Positions 46,766-56,175 of a stretch of 64,000 bases of DNA are shown here, in pieces; position 1 is the first letter of the stretch; each line of letters begins with the position of its first letter. The position numbers were made by a program, and so were the translations under genes. The notes under the pieces were generated by a model. The model was not told the origin of the DNA. It saw only the letters and a list, made by a program, of their open reading frames with translations, and did not search any database. Origin of the DNA: Larkinella rosea (GTDB lineage Bacteria; Bacteroidota; Bacteroidia; Cytophagales; Spirosomataceae); contig NZ_RQJO01000009.1 of assembly GCF_003858635.1 (NCBI RefSeq), forward strand, positions 1,178,001 through 1,242,000. Reading direction: 5' to 3'.

Positions 46766-48319
46766 TCAATAGAAATAAGCCGGTGTGATCTCGAGTAAAG
46801 GCATTGTGGAATCCCAGGTTTGCGGTATTTCAAAAACGACTTTGATGATGGTCGGATAGGCTTCGGCAATCGCTACATCCTTTTCCAGCTGTTTCGGATC
46901 GACCGGTTCCGTAGCTATTCGTTTCAGGGCGGTTTTGATGGTCAGCTTCATGGATGAAAGCGCCCATGATGAATCAGAAAAGGCGTTCGTCGTTGCGTTG
47001 GGCGCATACACGAACAAGTTTAAGATTGTGGCTTTGGCATCGGCGCGGTATAGGCTCATGGTGGTTTTACTGACGCTGACGTTCGTCGTTCCATCGCCGG
47101 GAACGACCAGCCAGCCGATGTCGCCGTCGGCGGTTTTCCAATGAATGGTACCGGTTTTTACCTGATTCCAGGAACGCCGAATCCCCCGGACACCGCCCAT
47201 CATCCAATCCCGGTTGATCATCGCCGTCACCTGCTTGATGCTGTCACCGGCGTACGTGTTGGGTACTTTTCGGCTGATGAACCGGGGGGTTGTAAAACGC
47301 TTTATGGCGGCTATATCGGATTTCGGAATCGACAGCCCCAGGTTGAAAATAGGGGCGAGGTTGCTCATTTCGCCGTATTTCGGCGCGTCGGTGGTGGATG
47401 GAATGGGAGCCTGTTTTTCGTTATCAACCACCAGCGCCATCCAGATTCCCATGATGGACAGATACTTTCGCATGTCCATGCCGTAGCCCCGGAAATACGG
47501 CCCCGGCATGTTTTTGAGGTTCGCATTGTAGAATGTAGCGGCTTCATGCCAGAATTCCCGTTCGAGGGTTTGGCCCATCTGCCGCATGTCGGACGAAAAG
47601 GCCAGTTCGCGCCATAACGCAATCGCAACCAGCGTAACACCGTAGTAAGTCGGTGAGTTGTATTCGCTGAACGTGTGGTGCCGCTGGTACAGATTGAAAA
47701 CGTCGTGCGCTTTTTTGATACCTGCCTGCTTCAGTTCATCAATCTTGAATTCGGTGCCGACGTACTCCATCAAAAAAGAACTCATCATCGAAATGTTGGT
47801 GTAATCGGCCCCGACGTTGCGTTTGAGGGCGCCCTTTGCCGCGTGAATCAGACCCGATTCGATGTCTTTTACGATTTCTTTTGGCAGCAAGTGACCGAAA
47901 TTTTTACGGATAATAATCAGATCGCTCCCAATAAATTCCCGCCAGTTCTGGTCAAATTTGTCCGCGTCGATGGACGTTTTCCAGATGCCGTAAATCTTCG
48001 TATTGGGGTCCTGGTGCTGGTTTTTCAGAATCCAGCTCAGAATGTCAGCGGCTTTTTCCTTATCCCCGGTTTTATTGCGGAACAAAAGGGCTTCGGCCAG
48101 CCGGGTTTTGGTTCGTAAACTGGTCGTATTGGTCAGCACATCGGCGACGGATCTGCCCGCCGGGATTTCATCGGCCAGGAAATCTTCCAACAGCCCTTTC
48201 TGGTAAGTCGACAGCGTTTCGTAGGTGTATTTTTTTGAAAAAACCGCTTCCGTCTGGGCCGCTATGTTGCCCGCATACACGATAAAAAGGACGAAGAGCA
48301 ACAGACTGCTGTTTTTCAT
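46766..48319 (-). CDS. unrecognised secreted protein, last gene of the PUL
   Basis: 517 residues with signal peptide (MKNSSLLLFVLFIVYAGNIAAQ). Residues 30-330 are helical with aromatic-rich segments (RHHTFSEYNSPTYYGVTLVAIALWRELAF, shortened here to its central part YYGVTLVAIALW; MPGPYFRGYGMDMRKYLSIM), reminiscent of an alpha/alpha toroid. The C-terminal part is beta-rich (GTIHWKTADGDIGWLVVPGD). That toroid-plus-beta-sandwich layout is common in polysaccharide lyases and some glycosidases, but I cannot assign a family or catalytic residues. It follows the cytochrome gene by 48 nt on the same strand. Confidence 0.6.
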   Translation of the reverse strand: MKNSSLLLFVLFIVYAGNIAAQTEAVFSKKYTYETLSTYQKGLLEDFLADEIPAGRSVADVLTNTTSLRTKTRLAEALLFRNKTGDKEKAADILSWILKNQHQDPNTKIYGIWKTSIDADKFDQNWREFIGSDLIIIRKNFGHLLPKEIVKDIESGLIHAAKGALKRNVGADYTNISMMSSFLMEYVGTEFKIDELKQAGIKKAHDVFNLYQRHHTFSEYNSPTYYGVTLVAIALWRELAFSSDMRQMGQTLEREFWHEAATFYNANLKNMPGPYFRGYGMDMRKYLSIMGIWMALVVDNEKQAPIPSTTDAPKYGEMSNLAPIFNLGLSIPKSDIAAIKRFTTPRFISRKVPNTYAGDSIKQVTAMINRDWMMGGVRGIRRSWNQVKTGTIHWKTADGDIGWLVVPGDGTTNVSVSKTTMSLYRADAKATILNLFVYAPNATTNAFSDSSWALSSMKLTIKTALKRIATEPVDPKQLEKDVAIAEAYPTIIKVVFEIPQTWDSTMPLLEITPAYFY

Positions 48320-48367
48320 GAGTTTGGTTCGTTTAGTTGGCCGCGATCCGGGCCGAACACCGGTTCA

Positions 48368-50617
48368 TCAGTTATCAAAATCCGACTCCAGCAATTGTTT
48401 TTCGGTAAACGCCCCACTGCCTTCGGGCTTTTTGCTTCTCATTTTTTTCACGTCTTCGGCCGAAATACCTTTCCCAACTTTGGCAAAGGCATTCTGCGTA
48501 AAGCGAATGATGTCGGCAATGTCCTGGTCGCTGACGTCCTTGTTGTTGATCAGCGCGGGCATTTCGTTGTTGAGCTGGTACAATTTTCCGTCGACATGAA
48601 TCGGGCCGCTGACTCCGTGCAGGATCATGGCCGCCAGTCGCTTGAGCGAGCCATCGATGTATTCGGAGCCTTTGAGGGGGGGCGCCAGCTCCGGAATCCC
48701 CTTGCCGTCGGCCCCGTGGCAGGTCGCGCAAATGCTTCGGAAGAGTTTTAATCCTTTGGTCCGGTTATCCACGGCGTTTTTTTCGACCACATAAATCGGA
48801 TTCATTTCGTTCTTCTGCCGCTTGCCGATGGTCTGGGTTAAGTTGTTCTTCAGCAAATCGGTCGGATTCATCGACGCCAGATACTGTTCTTCTTTTCCAG
48901 CCAGTGCGCTGGTAATTCCCTCCTGCACAACCGGTTGTGTGGCGTATTTTTTCTCGATGATTGACAGAACGGGCAGGAACGCAGCGTCCGACAGCTTCAG
49001 CCAGGCATTCAGCGACATCGCCAGATAGAGATCGATCGTTTCACTGTTCTGCGCCATCAGATTCGTACAGATCGACTTCATTTTAGGAACCCGCTCCCGG
49101 GTGGCAAACCGCTCCAGGAGTCCTACCGCGTGGGCAATGGTTTCGGGTTGTTTCGACTGGGCGATGATGCTGCTCAGGTTTTCAAATGTCAGGGCATTGA
49201 GCCCTTCGAGTACGTACAATGCGTGAATCGCCGTCAGGAACTCATTTCCGGTTTTGGCCAACGCAACCAATTGGGGAACCAACGACAACTCATTCTTTTG
49301 AATCAGCAATTGCTGCGAAAGGTCTCGCAACCAGCCGTTGGGGTGACTCAGCAAAGCCAGCAGTTCGTTGCCGGTCGCTTTCGACAGATCAGGTACCGGA
49401 TTCGGTTTTGTGGCAGTGCTGGTCACTTTTAAAATGCGCCCGGCGTTTTGCAGGGTATCCAGTTTTTTAGTGCCCAACTGCTCGGTGAGGTATTGCGAAA
49501 TATAGGCCTTGTGCTGAATAATGCCCCGGTGCATATCGACAATATACATCGCGCCATCGGGTCCATTGAACAGATTGACCGGGCGAAACCCTTCGTCGGT
49601 GGACGCAATAAATTCTTTGCCCTCTACAGCCTGCCGGGCGCTCGTTTGCAGTCCCTTGAAATCCAGAATATTTCGCTTGATCAGGTTGGCTTCGGGGACG
49701 CAGACAAACGCATTCAGATCATACGGTTTTGGGAAAACGCCACCGCGATACACCAACGGTCCGCAAGCTGCCGTAACGTCTTTCAAATAGCCTTTTTCGT
49801 CCAGGACACCCGGCTGATAGCCCCGATTGACGGACGTTTGATGGATCGGAAACACCCGGTTACTGGCCAACCGCTGGTGCTCGGCGATGGTGGGTTTGAA
49901 ATAGTTATTTCGGATGGCCTTATTGGGCAACACATAATCGCCCTGTAAGTTGGTTGAATTGGTATTGTAATAGAGCCGCCCGAAATTGTCTTTTGTGATT
50001 CCCCATTGCCCCCGGGGCGAGGTGGGTTCTTTCCGCCATTTTCCGTTTTTGAGCTGATACCGGAAATGGTAATTGGCATTGTAAATCCAGTTGTCGATGT
50101 TCATCATCAGGCCGTTGGACGAGTGTTCGACGTTGCCGCCTTCTGCATAAACCGGATCAACCAGGGTTTTCCTGCCCGGTTTGTCGTTTACGATCTCAAC
50201 AAACCAGAGTTTGGGACCATCCACATACAACAGTCCGCCGTAGACATGCGCCAGTGCTCGGGGCAGAACGAGTTGATCCAAAAAGACTTTCGACTGATCC
50301 ACCACGCCGTCTTTGTTGCGGTCTTCCAGAATCGTGATGCGGCCGTTCAGTTCGTCCTCGCCGATGCCTTCGAGGTTGGGCATATAGCCAATCATCTCGA
50401 CGACCCACATTCGGCCTTTGCTGTCAAAGTCCAGGGTTACGGGCGCTTTCAGAAACGGCTCAGAAGCAATCAAATTCAATTTAAAACCGTCTTCTACGAC
50501 ATAATCGGTCGGCGAAAAGCGGGGACCATCCGAAGAAATAAACCGGAACCCCGCCAGGAAGGCCGAAAACGCGAAGAAAAAGGTAACTGCTCGTTTGACT
50601 GGTCTTTTTGTCGTCAT
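48368..50617 (-). CDS. PVC-type heme-binding protein (propeller, HEAT-like, cytochrome c)
   Basis: 749 residues from ATG 50617 (MTTKRPVKRAV), chosen because it begins a signal or anchor helix and clears the GH27 gene. Order: a DUF7133-like propeller (GFKLNLIASEPFLKAPVTLDFD, GRMWVVEMIGYMPN, DGAMYIVDMHRGIIQ), a helical repeat section (about 440-610), and a C-terminal cytochrome c domain with CATCHGADGKG and the Met region NNEMPALINNKDV. This composite is common in Planctomycetes and Bacteroidota sugar loci. It probably accepts electrons from an extracytoplasmic sugar dehydrogenase. It starts 13 nt after the GH27 stop. Confidence 0.82.
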   Translation of the reverse strand: MTTKRPVKRAVTFFFAFSAFLAGFRFISSDGPRFSPTDYVVEDGFKLNLIASEPFLKAPVTLDFDSKGRMWVVEMIGYMPNLEGIGEDELNGRITILEDRNKDGVVDQSKVFLDQLVLPRALAHVYGGLLYVDGPKLWFVEIVNDKPGRKTLVDPVYAEGGNVEHSSNGLMMNIDNWIYNANYHFRYQLKNGKWRKEPTSPRGQWGITKDNFGRLYYNTNSTNLQGDYVLPNKAIRNNYFKPTIAEHQRLASNRVFPIHQTSVNRGYQPGVLDEKGYLKDVTAACGPLVYRGGVFPKPYDLNAFVCVPEANLIKRNILDFKGLQTSARQAVEGKEFIASTDEGFRPVNLFNGPDGAMYIVDMHRGIIQHKAYISQYLTEQLGTKKLDTLQNAGRILKVTSTATKPNPVPDLSKATGNELLALLSHPNGWLRDLSQQLLIQKNELSLVPQLVALAKTGNEFLTAIHALYVLEGLNALTFENLSSIIAQSKQPETIAHAVGLLERFATRERVPKMKSICTNLMAQNSETIDLYLAMSLNAWLKLSDAAFLPVLSIIEKKYATQPVVQEGITSALAGKEEQYLASMNPTDLLKNNLTQTIGKRQKNEMNPIYVVEKNAVDNRTKGLKLFRSICATCHGADGKGIPELAPPLKGSEYIDGSLKRLAAMILHGVSGPIHVDGKLYQLNNEMPALINNKDVSDQDIADIIRFTQNAFAKVGKGISAEDVKKMRSKKPEGSGAFTEKQLLESDFDN

Positions 50618-50630
50618 ACGTGTTGTCGAT

Positions 50631-52637
50631 TTATTTTTCCGGAAACATCCGCAGCAGCACAACACCGTGGTGACGAATGGCGGTATGGAATGTCCCGGTA
50701 TAGGGACCCAGGTTTTTTTGCCGCCATACATCCCGAAGTGCATAGCGGTTTTTCAGATGAACCTTCGTGAAATCAAAAGTGAACGATGTGGCGGTTTCGT
50801 CGCCCCAGCGGAAATACGATTGGGGCGTTTTGCCGAAATTACCCACGTTGAAAAGCCCAACGGCGTACGATCCATCTTCCAGCGGTTTTAGCCAGACCTG
50901 AATACCGTCCGTTTCCTGCACCAGCCGGGCCGATTTGCCCAGTGGGTCCTGATTGATGGCGATAACTTCGTCGTTGGTGAGCAAATTCAGGGTGAAAGCA
51001 TCCAGTTGCTCAATGGGGCAGCCGATGAGCAAGGGGGCCGCCAGCAGGCTGAACAAACTCACATGGCTGTATTGTTCGTCGGGCGTCAGGCGGGTGGGGT
51101 GTATTTCGGAGCCGGTTGTGACGTTGCCGACAATCATCATGTCGGGGTCGTTCCAGTGGCCGGGGCCTCCATACGGCGCCCATTTGTCGAGCGTAAAAGC
51201 CGATACGAACAGGCTATTCCAGCTATCGCGGATGTCGGGGCCGGTTCGGTAGCTGTTGGTCAGCCGAACCCAGTCTGTGACGCTCGCGAAAGGAGCCGAA
51301 TTGGAAATGCTGTAGTGAATATCCCGGCCTGATTGCTTCAGGGCAGCCGACATCCGCTCTGCCGATGGGACTTCAATGCGCCAGTCGTATTTGAGGTAGT
51401 CGATGCCCCATTCGGCAAACTGACGGGCGTCGTTGGTTTCAAACCGGTAGTTGCCCACGTACCGAAAGGCCCGTTTATTGGCGACAATGGAATCCGTCAG
51501 GTGGCCATCTGCAAAATCCGACGAACCGCCGGTGTACCCCGCGTAACTGGTGATCATGGGCGTGGAGTAAATCCCCGCTTTCAGGCCCAGCGCGTGAATG
51601 TAATCCACCATCTCCTTGAACCGGGGAAATTTCGCGTTCGGCTGAATGGCGTTGAACGGACCTCCGCGCTTGCCCTGCCAGGCGTCGTCGATGTTGATGT
51701 AGCTCCAGCCGTGGTCGCTCAACCCCATCCTGACCATCGCATCAGCCGAAGCCATCACCTTTCCCTGATCGATGTTGCGTGCCCAGGAGTTCCAGCCGTT
51801 CCACCCGATGGGTGGGGTCAGGGAAATGGTATCTCCAATGTTGATTTTCAGCATTTTCGTTGCTTCTCCCAGCGCGTTTTTGGCGTGTAAGGTCACCGGA
51901 TACGTGCCCCGTTTAGCCACCTGGCCGGTAATGATGCCGGTTTTTGCGTCGAGCGACAGACCGGCCGGCAAACCGTTCACCGCAAACGACATCGGGCGTT
52001 CGCCGGAAGCCGCAATAGTATACAGAACCGGGTTATGAGGTGTGGCACCCACGACGCCGGGCGAATTGATGCGGGGTGTCTGGGGCGCGGAAGGCGTCAG
52101 AATGTAGCGTTCATCCGTGTTTGGAATGGTCTTTGGCTGGTGATTATCGAGCATCACGAACTGCGCATCCGCCCAATTGGAGTATACTTTGGTCAGACCT
52201 TCGTCGACCACTCGCACCAGCAATCCCAATCGTTTAATGCCCGTCAGGTCTACGGAAACCGGTTGGGCAACATCACCCCGGCGCATTACCCGGCTTTCGA
52301 ACAGGATGTTGCGGTCGCCGATAACGTAGAAAACGTGGGGCAGGTTTTTCTGTCCCTGATCATCGACTCCGACCAGCGCACTGAAGGTTTTGGCGTGTCC
52401 GTCCAGCCAAAACGCCAGAATGCTCGTTGAGTTGACCCCAACACCGTGGCGGTAATACGAGCCGCCGATCCGCATCGAATCGCCCGCAGCATTGGTTTTC
52501 CCCAACACCGCCGGAATGCCTTCCGAAAAGGATTTAATGGCCAGTTCGTCCAGCCAGACCGCGCGGGTTGACTGGGCAAAGGCGGTTCGGCCGAAGAGGA
52601 ACAGACCTAACCAAAGAAACGTTTGTGGTAATGTCAT
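50631..52637 (-). CDS. GH27 alpha-galactosidase with NPCBM domain
   Basis: 668 residues with signal peptide (FGRTAFAQ). The N-terminal NPCBM carbohydrate-binding domain (about 25-170; VWLDELAIKSFSEG, YRHGVGVNSTSILAF) is followed by a putative Ig domain (GLSLDAKTGIITGQV). The GH27 barrel has TPPIGWNGWNSW, YINIDDAWQG, nucleophile Asp in LKYDWR and acid/base Asp in RTGPDIRDSW, then a beta-sandwich tail. Expected to release terminal alpha-galactose from the glycan imported by the SusCD pair. Confidence 0.88.
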   Translation of the reverse strand: MTLPQTFLWLGLFLFGRTAFAQSTRAVWLDELAIKSFSEGIPAVLGKTNAAGDSMRIGGSYYRHGVGVNSTSILAFWLDGHAKTFSALVGVDDQGQKNLPHVFYVIGDRNILFESRVMRRGDVAQPVSVDLTGIKRLGLLVRVVDEGLTKVYSNWADAQFVMLDNHQPKTIPNTDERYILTPSAPQTPRINSPGVVGATPHNPVLYTIAASGERPMSFAVNGLPAGLSLDAKTGIITGQVAKRGTYPVTLHAKNALGEATKMLKINIGDTISLTPPIGWNGWNSWARNIDQGKVMASADAMVRMGLSDHGWSYINIDDAWQGKRGGPFNAIQPNAKFPRFKEMVDYIHALGLKAGIYSTPMITSYAGYTGGSSDFADGHLTDSIVANKRAFRYVGNYRFETNDARQFAEWGIDYLKYDWRIEVPSAERMSAALKQSGRDIHYSISNSAPFASVTDWVRLTNSYRTGPDIRDSWNSLFVSAFTLDKWAPYGGPGHWNDPDMMIVGNVTTGSEIHPTRLTPDEQYSHVSLFSLLAAPLLIGCPIEQLDAFTLNLLTNDEVIAINQDPLGKSARLVQETDGIQVWLKPLEDGSYAVGLFNVGNFGKTPQSYFRWGDETATSFTFDFTKVHLKNRYALRDVWRQKNLGPYTGTFHTAIRHHGVVLLRMFPEK

Positions 52638-52778
52638 TCGCAGAGGATGTCAAAGCATGCCAAAACCGCTCGTTCCGTAAACCATTCGGTTACGAGCTTT
52701 TTCATAGCATCCTGGTGACGGAAGGTGATGAAACTTTTCGAATCCAGACGGTTTAGTTCGACCGATATAAAACCGCCT

Positions 52779-54161
52779 TCAAAACTCCCGGATTTTCAGG
52801 CTCCGAAACTGCACTTCGTCGCCGTGGTCCTGCAACAGGATGTGCCCGGCCGGAGCTTGTGCAAAATTCGGATAGGTGTTGTACTTGCTCTTGGCGATCA
52901 GATTCCTGAAAATCTGCGAATAGCGGTCGTACTCCACCATTTTGAGGTTGTTGAGCCAATGCTCGACGTGGCCGCCCTGTACGACAATCCGCAGGCGATT
53001 CCATTGGCCCGGAGGCCGCATCCGTTTGTCCGTACTGCCTTCCGAAAGGTTTTCGGCCGTGATCAGGTCGTAGAGCGAAGCCGTCGTGCGGTTTCCATTT
53101 ACGCCCGCTTTGGCATCCGGATGAACCTTGTCGTCCAGAATCTGAAACTCCGGCCCGGCACCCGTCCCCGGGCGTTTTTTGGGATCATCGACCACGACGT
53201 ATTTTACCCCACTATTGGCCCCCGTTGTCAGTTTGAAGTCCAATTCCAGCTCAAAATTAGCGAACTCCTGAACGGTTTCCAGATCACCCCCTTTGCGCAG
53301 GCTGTCTTTTTTAGAACCCAATACTTTCAGAACGCCATCCTGCATGGCCCAGCCCGCCGTCGGAAAATGGTCGGCATTCGCCAGTTTCCAACCGGCAGAG
53401 GTTTTGCCATCCCAGAGCAATCGCCAGCCCAGCCGCTTTTCACGATCGGTCAACAGATTGGGCAAGTAGCTTACCTCCTGGACCTCGTCCCCTCCTTTCC
53501 AGAGGGCCTCGGTGAGGTTTTCGGTCGCGATCCGGATGTTGCGCCACTGCACCGTCAGGCCGTTTTGCTCTTCCCGTTTGATCTGATGAACCTGTAGCGC
53601 AATGATGCCGCGAGCCGTTTGGGCATCCCAGACATCGGCGCAGGGAATGCCATTGATCCAGGTTTTGAAATGCGGGCCGATGGCTTCGATGTGGTAGGTG
53701 TTCCACTGCCCGTTTTTAAACGCTTTTTGTCCTTTCGGATTGATTGACAACGGATACAGCCAGCCGCTCCGGGCTTCGTCGTAAATGCCGCCACTCCAGG
53801 CGCGGTCGCCGGGGTCGATTTCTACCTGGTAGCCGTACACGCGCCCGTTCATGACGGCGGGATCGCTGAGGCTGCGGATCTGAATACCAGAGTTCAAACC
53901 GGGGTCGACTTTTACCTCCATTTCCAGCACAAAATCGCCGTAGGTTTCCTCGGTGCAGAGGAACGAGTTGGGCGTCTTGAGCTGGGAAATGCCCACAATG
54001 GCTTTGTTGACGATTTTATACTCGGCGTTTCCGTTGCGCTTTACCCAGCCTTTCAAATCGGAACCGTTAAAAAGAACTTTCCAGTTGGCCTGTCCAAACG
54101 ATGGTAGAGTAGCCGGAAATAATAGGAAGAGTAGGAGGTAGGTTTTCTGCTTAATCTGCAT
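52779..54161 (-). CDS. tandem DUF1080 (3-keto-disaccharide hydrolase family) protein
   Basis: 460 residues with signal peptide (LPSFGQ). There are two DUF1080 concanavalin-like domains, about 25-215 (WKVLFNGSDLKGWVKRNG, NSGIQIRS, GYQVEIDP) and 240-460 (WRLLWDGKTSAGWKLA, NSGVKYVV, GPEFQILDD). Recent work assigns DUF1080 proteins to hydrolysis of 3-keto glycosides after oxidation of the sugar at C3. Together with the cytochrome gene this hints at an oxidative glycan route, but no Gfo/Idh 3-dehydrogenase is in the window. It lies between SusD and GH27 genes. Confidence 0.82.
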   Translation of the reverse strand: MQIKQKTYLLLFLLFPATLPSFGQANWKVLFNGSDLKGWVKRNGNAEYKIVNKAIVGISQLKTPNSFLCTEETYGDFVLEMEVKVDPGLNSGIQIRSLSDPAVMNGRVYGYQVEIDPGDRAWSGGIYDEARSGWLYPLSINPKGQKAFKNGQWNTYHIEAIGPHFKTWINGIPCADVWDAQTARGIIALQVHQIKREEQNGLTVQWRNIRIATENLTEALWKGGDEVQEVSYLPNLLTDREKRLGWRLLWDGKTSAGWKLANADHFPTAGWAMQDGVLKVLGSKKDSLRKGGDLETVQEFANFELELDFKLTTGANSGVKYVVVDDPKKRPGTGAGPEFQILDDKVHPDAKAGVNGNRTTASLYDLITAENLSEGSTDKRMRPPGQWNRLRIVVQGGHVEHWLNNLKMVEYDRYSQIFRNLIAKSKYNTYPNFAQAPAGHILLQDHGDEVQFRSLKIREF

Positions 54162-54178
54162 AAAAGTTCACTTTTATC

Positions 54179-54260
54179 ATTGAGCGATTGAGTGAATTAG
54201 TGATTGAGCGAATTTTACAATAACTCACTCAATCACTAATTCGCTCAATAACTCAATGAA
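54179..54260 (-). repeat. imperfect palindrome of GAGTGA/GAGCGA units between susD and DUF1080 genes
   Basis: The left half contains tandem ATTGAG(C/T)GA and GTGAATTAG units. The right half (TCACTCAATCACTAATTCGC and on) is largely its reverse complement around a short AT-rich loop. It resembles the hairpin at 42035-42080 in sequence and intercistronic position. Confidence 0.6.
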
Positions 54261-54276
54261 ACATTCACTCAATTGC

Positions 54277-56148
54277 TTAATACCCTTCATTTTGGGTCAT
54301 GGCCGGGAACGACAGGTCAATTTCGCCCTGCGGAATCGGCCTCAGGTAATGCTTGTCGCTGATGGCGGCACTTTTGGCGGCCCAGGGATTGTATTTTTTG
54401 ACCCGTTCGACCAGTTTGCCCGTCCGTTTCAAGTCAAACCAGCGGGAGTACTCGCCCATAAGTTCGCGGGCGCGTTCATCCAGAATGAGGTCGATTGAGA
54501 TGTTGGCCGCGGTCGCCCGGTACGAAACCGTTTCCAGTGATTTAAGATTTTCCGGGGTCTTGGCACAGAGCGGATCCACCCCTTTTTTTGATAGCGCCCG
54601 ATCCAGCACTTTGTTGTAATAGACCTCGGCCGCACCGAGTTTTCCGTTTTTAGCCCCTTTTACAATGGCCTCAGCGGCAATGAGATACGCTTCGGCTGAA
54701 CGGAACACAATCTCATTGAGCGTCCCAAAGGCGTCGCCGTACGTAATACCGGGCTGCCAGAACTTCCACATCATGGGATAATCGCCGGGAAAACCGCTCA
54801 CGTTAACCGTACTGCCATTGATGAAACCGTAGCCCCCACCGTATTCTTCCAGATTGACGACCGAGTAATTCTTCTTGCCGCCGTAATCGATCCCCCGGTC
54901 GGCCTGGGCCACCGCCGGTTTGTTCCAGGGACGGAAATAAACGACCGTATCTCCCGCTTTAATGTCGATTTTGAGGTTTGGGTTAACCGTCGGCAAGGGC
55001 TTGAATCCGGCCACCGCCTGCAGGGCATAGCCCACTTCGACAAAATTCCAGTCGTACCGCGAATCGTTGTCCGGATCGAAAAACCGGTACGCGGCCGGGT
55101 TGGTAATGTGAAACGGCTGATGCCGGTTGTAGTCGGAGGTCCGGCCTTTCGTACCGGGATAGCCTTCGCCACTGCCCCCGAAAACGGAGTGCAGATTACT
55201 TCCACCGGCGACATCCTGCGTAAAGGCCGGATCGGTTTTGTTGGTCAGCACATCGGTATTGTATTGGACCGCAAAGACAATCTCCGCGTTCTTGTCGTTC
55301 TGGGCTCCGGTATATTGCTTCAGCGGATTTTCGGTATGCGTCGGGAACAGGGCGCTGTAGGTTGCGGCCAGCGGATAGGCGTCGATAATTTTGTCGGCAT
55401 ACTGAAGGGCCAGGTCAAAATCGGCCGCCGTGCCCCCCAGCGCACTTTTGAAATTCCAGCCGCGTGTTAAATAGACCCGGGCCAGCAGAAACTGCGCGGC
55501 TCCTTTCGTGGCTCGTCCGTAGTTCGACGCCGTTACCGGAAGCTTGGCTTCCGCATCCGTTAAATCGTCCAGAATCTGTTTGTAAATTTCGGCCGATGCA
55601 ACCCGTTTGGCCTCTTTGCTGGCCGTGGTGGTCTCTTTTAACGGCATGGGCACATCCCCCCATTGCTGCACCAGGTAGAAATAACACAGAGCCCGTAAAA
55701 ACTTCGCTTCCCCAATGCGGGCGTCTTTGGTGGCCTGCACCATCGTGGTGATGCCATCGGCCCGGCCCAGTGCGGTATTCGTCCGGGCAATCTCGGCGTA
55801 CAGCAAGGTCCACAAACTTTGTAATTCGCCCAGGGTTGCATTCAGCCGGACATCATACTGCTCCAGCGGACTCGTATTCAAGGTTGCAAACTTGGGATCA
55901 CTAAAACCGGCCTGGGAGAAAATGTCCGTCCCGTTCAAAACCAGAGTGCGGTTCTGATGGATGTTGCGCAGTAACGGATAACAGGCCCGGATTAAATCTT
56001 CAAAACCCGCTTCGGTGGCATAATAGACGTCGGTTGTTAGATTGGTAACGGGCTTTTCAATCAGAAAATCCTCTTTACATCCCGCGAAAACCGTGCATAG
56101 GAATGCAATCGCGGAAGTCGTAAACCATTTATTAAGTAGTGATTTCAT
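54277..56148 (-). CDS. SusD/RagB-family glycan-binding lipoprotein
   Basis: 623 residues. The lipoprotein signal has Cys in CTVFAGCKEDF. The N-terminal region (YYATEAGFEDLIRACYPLLRN) and TPR-like helices (AKFLRALCYFYLVQQWGDVP, GAAQFLLARVYLTRGWNF) are characteristic. C-terminal LIAAEAIVKGAKNG, ERARELMGEYSRWFDLKRTG and YLRPIPQGEIDL complete the family. It caps the SusC transporter and binds the glycan. 27 nt after susC. Confidence 0.93.
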   Translation of the reverse strand: MKSLLNKWFTTSAIAFLCTVFAGCKEDFLIEKPVTNLTTDVYYATEAGFEDLIRACYPLLRNIHQNRTLVLNGTDIFSQAGFSDPKFATLNTSPLEQYDVRLNATLGELQSLWTLLYAEIARTNTALGRADGITTMVQATKDARIGEAKFLRALCYFYLVQQWGDVPMPLKETTTASKEAKRVASAEIYKQILDDLTDAEAKLPVTASNYGRATKGAAQFLLARVYLTRGWNFKSALGGTAADFDLALQYADKIIDAYPLAATYSALFPTHTENPLKQYTGAQNDKNAEIVFAVQYNTDVLTNKTDPAFTQDVAGGSNLHSVFGGSGEGYPGTKGRTSDYNRHQPFHITNPAAYRFFDPDNDSRYDWNFVEVGYALQAVAGFKPLPTVNPNLKIDIKAGDTVVYFRPWNKPAVAQADRGIDYGGKKNYSVVNLEEYGGGYGFINGSTVNVSGFPGDYPMMWKFWQPGITYGDAFGTLNEIVFRSAEAYLIAAEAIVKGAKNGKLGAAEVYYNKVLDRALSKKGVDPLCAKTPENLKSLETVSYRATAANISIDLILDERARELMGEYSRWFDLKRTGKLVERVKKYNPWAAKSAAISDKHYLRPIPQGEIDLSFPAMTQNEGY

Positions 56149-56175
56149 CGCTCTATACTGAGATTTAGGACAAGA

